A stretch of 57,275 nt of DNA from Ministeria vibrans ATCC 50519. Taxonomy: Eukaryota; Opisthokonta; Filasterea. Below are positions 53,427 through 57,275 of this stretch, in pieces. Location: positions 21,914 to 79,188 of the forward strand of contig CALSCP010000515.1 in assembly GCA_943704425.1 (NCBI GenBank), written 5' to 3'. Below the pieces are notes generated by a model, which was not told where the DNA came from, made no database searches, and saw nothing but the letters and a program-made list of their open reading frames with translations. Position 1 is the stretch's first letter; each line of letters begins with the position of its first letter. A program made the translations under genes and the position numbers.

Positions 53427-54403
53427 GATAAACAAAGTGATAAACAAAGTGATAAACAAAGTGATAAACAAAGTGATAAACAAAGTGATAAACAAAGTGA
53501 TAAACAAAGTGATAAGCAAATAATTGGTGATAAACAAAAAAGCGATAAACAAAATAGTGGTATAACAAAGTGAGTGAGAGAGATGTTGTAAGTCATACTG
53601 AACAAAGGAGGGTATTGAGAAGATGCAAAAGTGGATGCGCAAACCAAATGCGAGCGGAAACGGAGAGAGAGTCGAGTGCGAGAGACGGAGTAGGCAAAGA
53701 GGGCCATAGCCATGCGTGAAGGTGGAACTGTAGGAGAGACATAAACGACGTCAGAGAGCGACAGAAGAGGGTTGATCAAGCGCCTTCCTGTTGTCTCACT
53801 TTGGTAGGAATACTCTGGAATCCGTTCGTCTCCTCGAGAGCTCCCCAGCTGTACGGCGACCAGTTGTACCCGATGAACGCTATGTGCTGTTTGAGTAGGT
53901 GGCTGGACATGCTTGTGGTGGGGTAGACTGACCTCTACTGGCAGTAGGACACAATTCCACGGCGCAGTCGACTTGTGCACTGGCCAATGCGCACACTCGC
54001 ATACCGTCTGGCGTCTACACAGGGAGCACGCGCTAGCTGAGACGACAAAACAGCACACGCTGCTACTCCTGTGTGTGTGTGTGTACCGACAAGACCTCTG
54101 GGCCGGGCAGGTAGCGCTCAGGAGAGAGCTCGAGAAGCATTGTGTGGAAGACAGTGGAGTAGGGCGACAGGACGGACAGGACCGCCCAGCCGCCCTCTTC
54201 GTAGACAACGTCCCGCCCAAGTTGCTTCACAAGCCCATGGAGGTCCAGCGCACGCCGTGGACGCAGCTGCGTTCATAAAAGGGCAATTATTAGGAAATGA
54301 GACTTGCGTGCACAGTTTCTACGCGTTCGCCCAGAGGCGGTGGAGGAGACACCCCTTTGGGATGAAAGCAAAAGCATGGAACAGTAATAGCGGTCAGGAG
54401 CAT
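52326..54403 (-). CDS. Unrecognised multi-exon protein with SPYSWGALEETN motif
   Basis: I do not recognise the family, but about nine exons can be joined in frame. The proposed start at 54403 gives MLLTAITVPCFCFHPKGVSP, spliced to LRPRRALDLHGLVKQLGRDV. Then VYEEGGWAVLSVLSPYSTVF, a Cys-rich stretch (CSLCRRQTVCECAHWPVHKS, possibly metal-binding), IAFIGYNWSPYSWGALEETN, hydrophobic/aromatic segments, and ILADFFVLLNESFSTMDCAQ. Acidic helical segments follow (NLSEKEVDILRKNVTVRDTE, VRARNEQERNAKETAADRVM). The end is EIRILPGPFLGPAGIVESQG, VVLSRPLDRFASDEIAVE and a short stop-proximal tail ARHDIIM. There is no clear signal peptide. Middle exons (about 53200-53760) are the least certain. An intron holds the GA and 12-bp repeats. 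Confidence 0.6.
53339..53422. repeat. GA microsatellite
   Basis: About 42 GA units, directly abutting the 12-bp minisatellite on the right; located in an intron of the minus-strand gene. Confidence 0.95.
53423..53525. repeat. 12-bp minisatellite GATAAACAAAGT
   Basis: Eight tandem copies of GATAAACAAAGT, the last degenerate (GATAAGCAAA). The unit contains AACAAAGTGATA, the reverse complement of the TATCACTTTGTT core, here without the CT/GA spacer between copies. Confidence 0.95.
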
Positions 54404-54507
54404 ACTCGTGCAGAGAAGGAGACGAAAGAGAGTGAGATAACACTAAACACAAGGTGGAATAAACGAATTATTTCTTATTCATATTTTTTTTGTTATTATT
54501 CATCATC
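54404..54507. promoter_or_regulatory. Inferred bidirectional promoter, unrecognised gene / RhoGAP
   Basis: If the left gene starts at 54403, only 104 bp separate the two divergent start codons. The right part is AT-rich (TTATTTCTTATTCATATTTTTTTTG). Confidence 0.3.
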
Positions 54508-57236
54508 ATGGACTACGCCGCCGATCCCCTAATCAAGGAGACCAACCGAATTCTCAGCACACAGCCGGACCAGGTGTTTCCCACTCTGGAGACGCTGGAG
54601 ACGCCCCCAATGGCAAACGGCGCGAATTTCGAAGTGCAAACAAAGTGCATGACAACCAACAGCGCACTGAGCCAGGCGCTCGCCGAGTGCGGCAGCCTGG
54701 ACTGTGTGGCGCCCGGGATCGAGTTCTGCGCCGAGCTGGGCTCCTTTGAGGGCTGTGCTGACGATCTGTTTGCCATTGGCGACGGACCCGACTCGCCGCA
54801 CACCCGCGCCATGCAGCACCTCCCCGAGACGCACATTGTCTTCACGACGGCCACAGCAGTCCTGCCCGCGCCCAAGGACGACCGTGTCTTCGTCCAGGAC
54901 CTGCCCGCCCCCGCCCGTCTCTATGTCCAGCAGCAGTCCATGGCCCTCCTCCGCAACCGCTTCCATCTGCGCCTCAACGACCGCCGCACCTCCCTTAGCA
55001 GATTCAGTCCATCCAAAAAGCGCAAGGTATCTCCTCCCCCTTGCCTTCCCTAAGCCCATTCCCCACATCCTTTTTTTTTCCTTCTTTTTTTTGAATTGTT
55101 TGCCACCCTCCGCCAAAGTCTTTCCAGTGCCGTACGAGCCGCTCGCCGCCCATAAAACCCTTTAACACACTCTGTCAGCTCCCATGGCGCGCCCTTCTTG
55201 CCCTGGATTGCCCTCTTTCCTGTGCAGTTTCAAATCTTGCGGTGTGAACTGAGCACATCTGTCAAAAACGTTCGTCCCCATCCCATCGCTCCTGCGTCTT
55301 CTTGCCGTGCGCACGACTCATCAATGCTTGCTATGTCTAAACACCACTGTTGCCAGGGGGTCGTTAACTCATCGATCCTTCTCTATTCTTCAGTCTGTCC
55401 GTTTGTCGTTTTTTTTTTTTTTTTTTTTTTTTGGTTCGTCTTTTTTTCTTTTTTTTCGCGCGTGATGCAAAAGTGATGAAACACAAAAAACGATTGCGTC
55501 TTCACTTTTTGCCGGCTCGTCTTTTTCGTCCATTCGACGTGCCCGCTCCATCGCAAGCGCCTTTGCCAACTCTCCCTTGCCTGCCTTAACCTTGCCTTGT
55601 GAATTGCTACCGTGACAAGGAGGTTTTGCGATTGAGATGGGTTTAGTTGTTATCTTACTCTACTCTGCATTTGTCTGTCTCTCTCGTCGATCTGAAACTC
55701 ACTACTTGTTTGTTTTTGTTTCAGGCAACTTCAGTGCATCAATTTGGCATGGCATTGGATCAGCTGGTGGAGAGCAGTCCCAAGGGCACGGCGGCCGGAC
55801 GCGTTCCGTCGTTGCTTCACAAGATGGTTACTTTCCTGTCACAGCCTGAGAACATTACGGCACAGGGGCTGCTTCGTGTGGGTGGATCGATGAAGCGCAT
55901 GACAGAACTGCGTACGGCCATTGAAAATGGCAGTATGAGCTTTGCCGAGGCACGCACACACGACGTGGCGAGTCTGTTGAAGCAGTGGGTGCGAGAGTTA
56001 CCCGACTGTGTGCTGACAAACAAGCTAGCGCCACTCTTTATCAAGGCATTCCACACAATGCGCCGTAGCGACCAGGAGGAGAAGCAGAGCGAGGCTATTC
56101 TCATGCTGTGTCTTGCTTTGCCCCCTGCCCATTTTGCCACGCTCAAATGTCTGCTCGATTTTGCCGAGGAGGTTGCGGCGCACAGCGAAACCAATGCCAT
56201 GACACTCAAAAATGTCGCTCTCACCTTTGCCACCAACCTCTTTCCGGTGTCCAGCGACCAAGACCATGAACGACACGTCGACGTACTCACCCACCAGTTT
56301 GAGGTGTTCAAGATTCTGTGCAAGCTGCGCCCGCAGATGGGCCAGTTGCCCAGCGAGCTGCGTACCGAGGCCCAGGCGTTCATTGACAACGGCATGATGG
56401 CACCGTCAACAAGCAAGCGCGATCTTGCCTCCGACTGCGAGGACAACGACGACGAGAGCGGTGCGGGGAACACTGACGGACGACGCCACAAGCGCCGTCG
56501 CACCAGCTCCGTGGGACAGATGCTCGTCGGCAAGGTTGTCAAAGTGACGCGCCAGGCGTCGTCGCGTCTGCGCGGCTCATCTAGCAAGTCTACGCCTGTT
56601 GCGGATCTTGCCAGTGCGCGACCCGCAACCAGCACTACTGATGTGGTGGGCGCCGCAGTAAAGGGACTTGGACAGCAGCAGCGTCGCATGCCGGCGGACC
56701 TGCGCATGCACGCCATGAAGAAGGCGACCGCCTCGTCACTTGGTTCCTCCACCGCCGCCGGTCGCGCGGGTCCCATGAAGATTGATCGCACGTCGGCTGC
56801 ACTAGCAATGGCTCCCTCCTTCAGCTCGCCCATGCGTGCCGTCTCGTCGCGTGTCCCAATGCCCACGGCCACCGTTGTTGCCACGACGACCACTGACGAG
56901 AATGCCCTGCTGGCCAAGACCAAGAAGAGCTCAGCCGTCAAGCGCCGTCGCAGTGGCTCTATCATGAAGCTGCTGAGCAACGAGCGCCGTCGCAGCACGC
57001 AGCTGCCCGCAGCGTCGGCGACCACAGCTGTCCTCAGCGACGTCTCCAACTCGCCCTCCAAGCGTCCCGATGCGGCTGCTCAGTGCGCCACCTTTGGTGG
57101 CGGTCTCGAGATTGACGGTTCGCCCAACAGCCCTTACACCATCAGCCGTGTCGCGCTTCTCTCCGGTGCCGAACCAGAGCCTCTCGACACCAGCCACAAC
57201 AGTGAAATGGCTGCACTGCACACGAGTTATGTCTAA
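54508..57236 (+). CDS. RhoGAP-domain protein
   Basis: Two exons (54508-55026, 55725-57236) join in phase to 676 residues. The first exon encodes an N-terminal region of no recognised family ending SPSKKRK. The RhoGAP domain follows (about residues 190-360): VPSLLHKMVTFL, then ITAQGLLRVGGSMKRM with the catalytic arginine finger in LLRVGGS. Next come DVASLLKQWVRELPDCVLTN, MLCLALPPAHFATLKCLLDF and MTLKNVALTFATNLF, all standard helices of the fold. It should stimulate GTP hydrolysis by Rho/Rac/Cdc42. The C-terminal 300 residues are Ser/Thr/Arg-rich with nuclear-signal-like clusters (RRHKRRRTSS, KSSAVKRRRSGSIMKLL). The plan of RhoGAP followed by a basic tail recalls ARHGAP11A. The 698-nt intron may hide another small exon. 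Confidence 0.92.
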
Positions 57237-57275
57237 ACGAACAACACGCAAATAACCAACAGAGAGAGAGAGAGA

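Overview
This is nuclear DNA of an intron-rich, gene-dense unicellular eukaryote. Nearly every gene is split by short GT-AG introns (about 50-700 nt, many with pyrimidine, TTATT or GA/CT/CA microsatellite tracts), intergenic gaps are usually 30-400 bp, and the proteins are conserved eukaryotic housekeeping proteins. TTAGGG-type repeats inside two introns suggest a TTAGGG telomere. Keeping MCM8, Gemin5, DHX35, CSN2 and DPY30 fits a lineage with a broad ancestral gene set, such as amoebozoans or other unikont protists, but I cannot assign the species. Two assembly gaps (142 N and 10 N) occur. I read gene models by eye; where codon phase closes across all exons I say so.

Layout. 1-3750: a CT-rich minisatellite, then MCM8 (-). 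3868-6795: an unusual lidless Hsp70 (+), divergent from MCM8. 7004-11072: a Gemin5-like WD40/TPR protein (+) tail-to-tail with a tiny three-exon membrane protein (-, possibly complex I NDUFA3/B9). 11227-18867: DRG1 GTPase, UBE2G2 ubiquitin-conjugating enzyme, BCKDHA and NDUFA9 (all +). 19147-24126: a class II histone deacetylase with a Gln-rich N-terminus and a Tudor-knot/chromo-barrel-like reader domain (+). 24230-29668: N-acetylglucosamine-6-phosphate deacetylase, an orphan fragment of a PIF1-like helicase, and an unrecognised 1000-residue protein (all -). 30098-34930: ribophorin I/OST1 (+) convergent with a secreted 739-residue tandem alpha/beta hydrolase of bacterial type (-). 35221-38724: a calcineurin-like phosphatase (+). 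38725-39698: a gene-free AT-rich stretch. 39699-42593: METTL1/TRM8 (-) divergent from a probably N-myristoylated permuted NlpC/P60 (YiiX-like) protein (+). 42625-46010: a phospholipase D with an EF-hand (+), starting only 31 bp after the preceding stop. 46088-51546: CSN2 and DHX35 (-). 51865-57236: DPY30 (+), an unrecognised protein (-) whose last codons lie in a tandem duplication, and a RhoGAP protein (+).

The most unusual items are the reader-deacetylase fusion, the NlpC/P60-PLD gene pair (possible membrane-lipid enzymes), the bacterial-type double hydrolase whose second nucleophile is lost, the lidless Hsp70, introns containing telomere repeats, and a dispersed minisatellite family with the core TATCACTTTGTTT found mostly inside introns.
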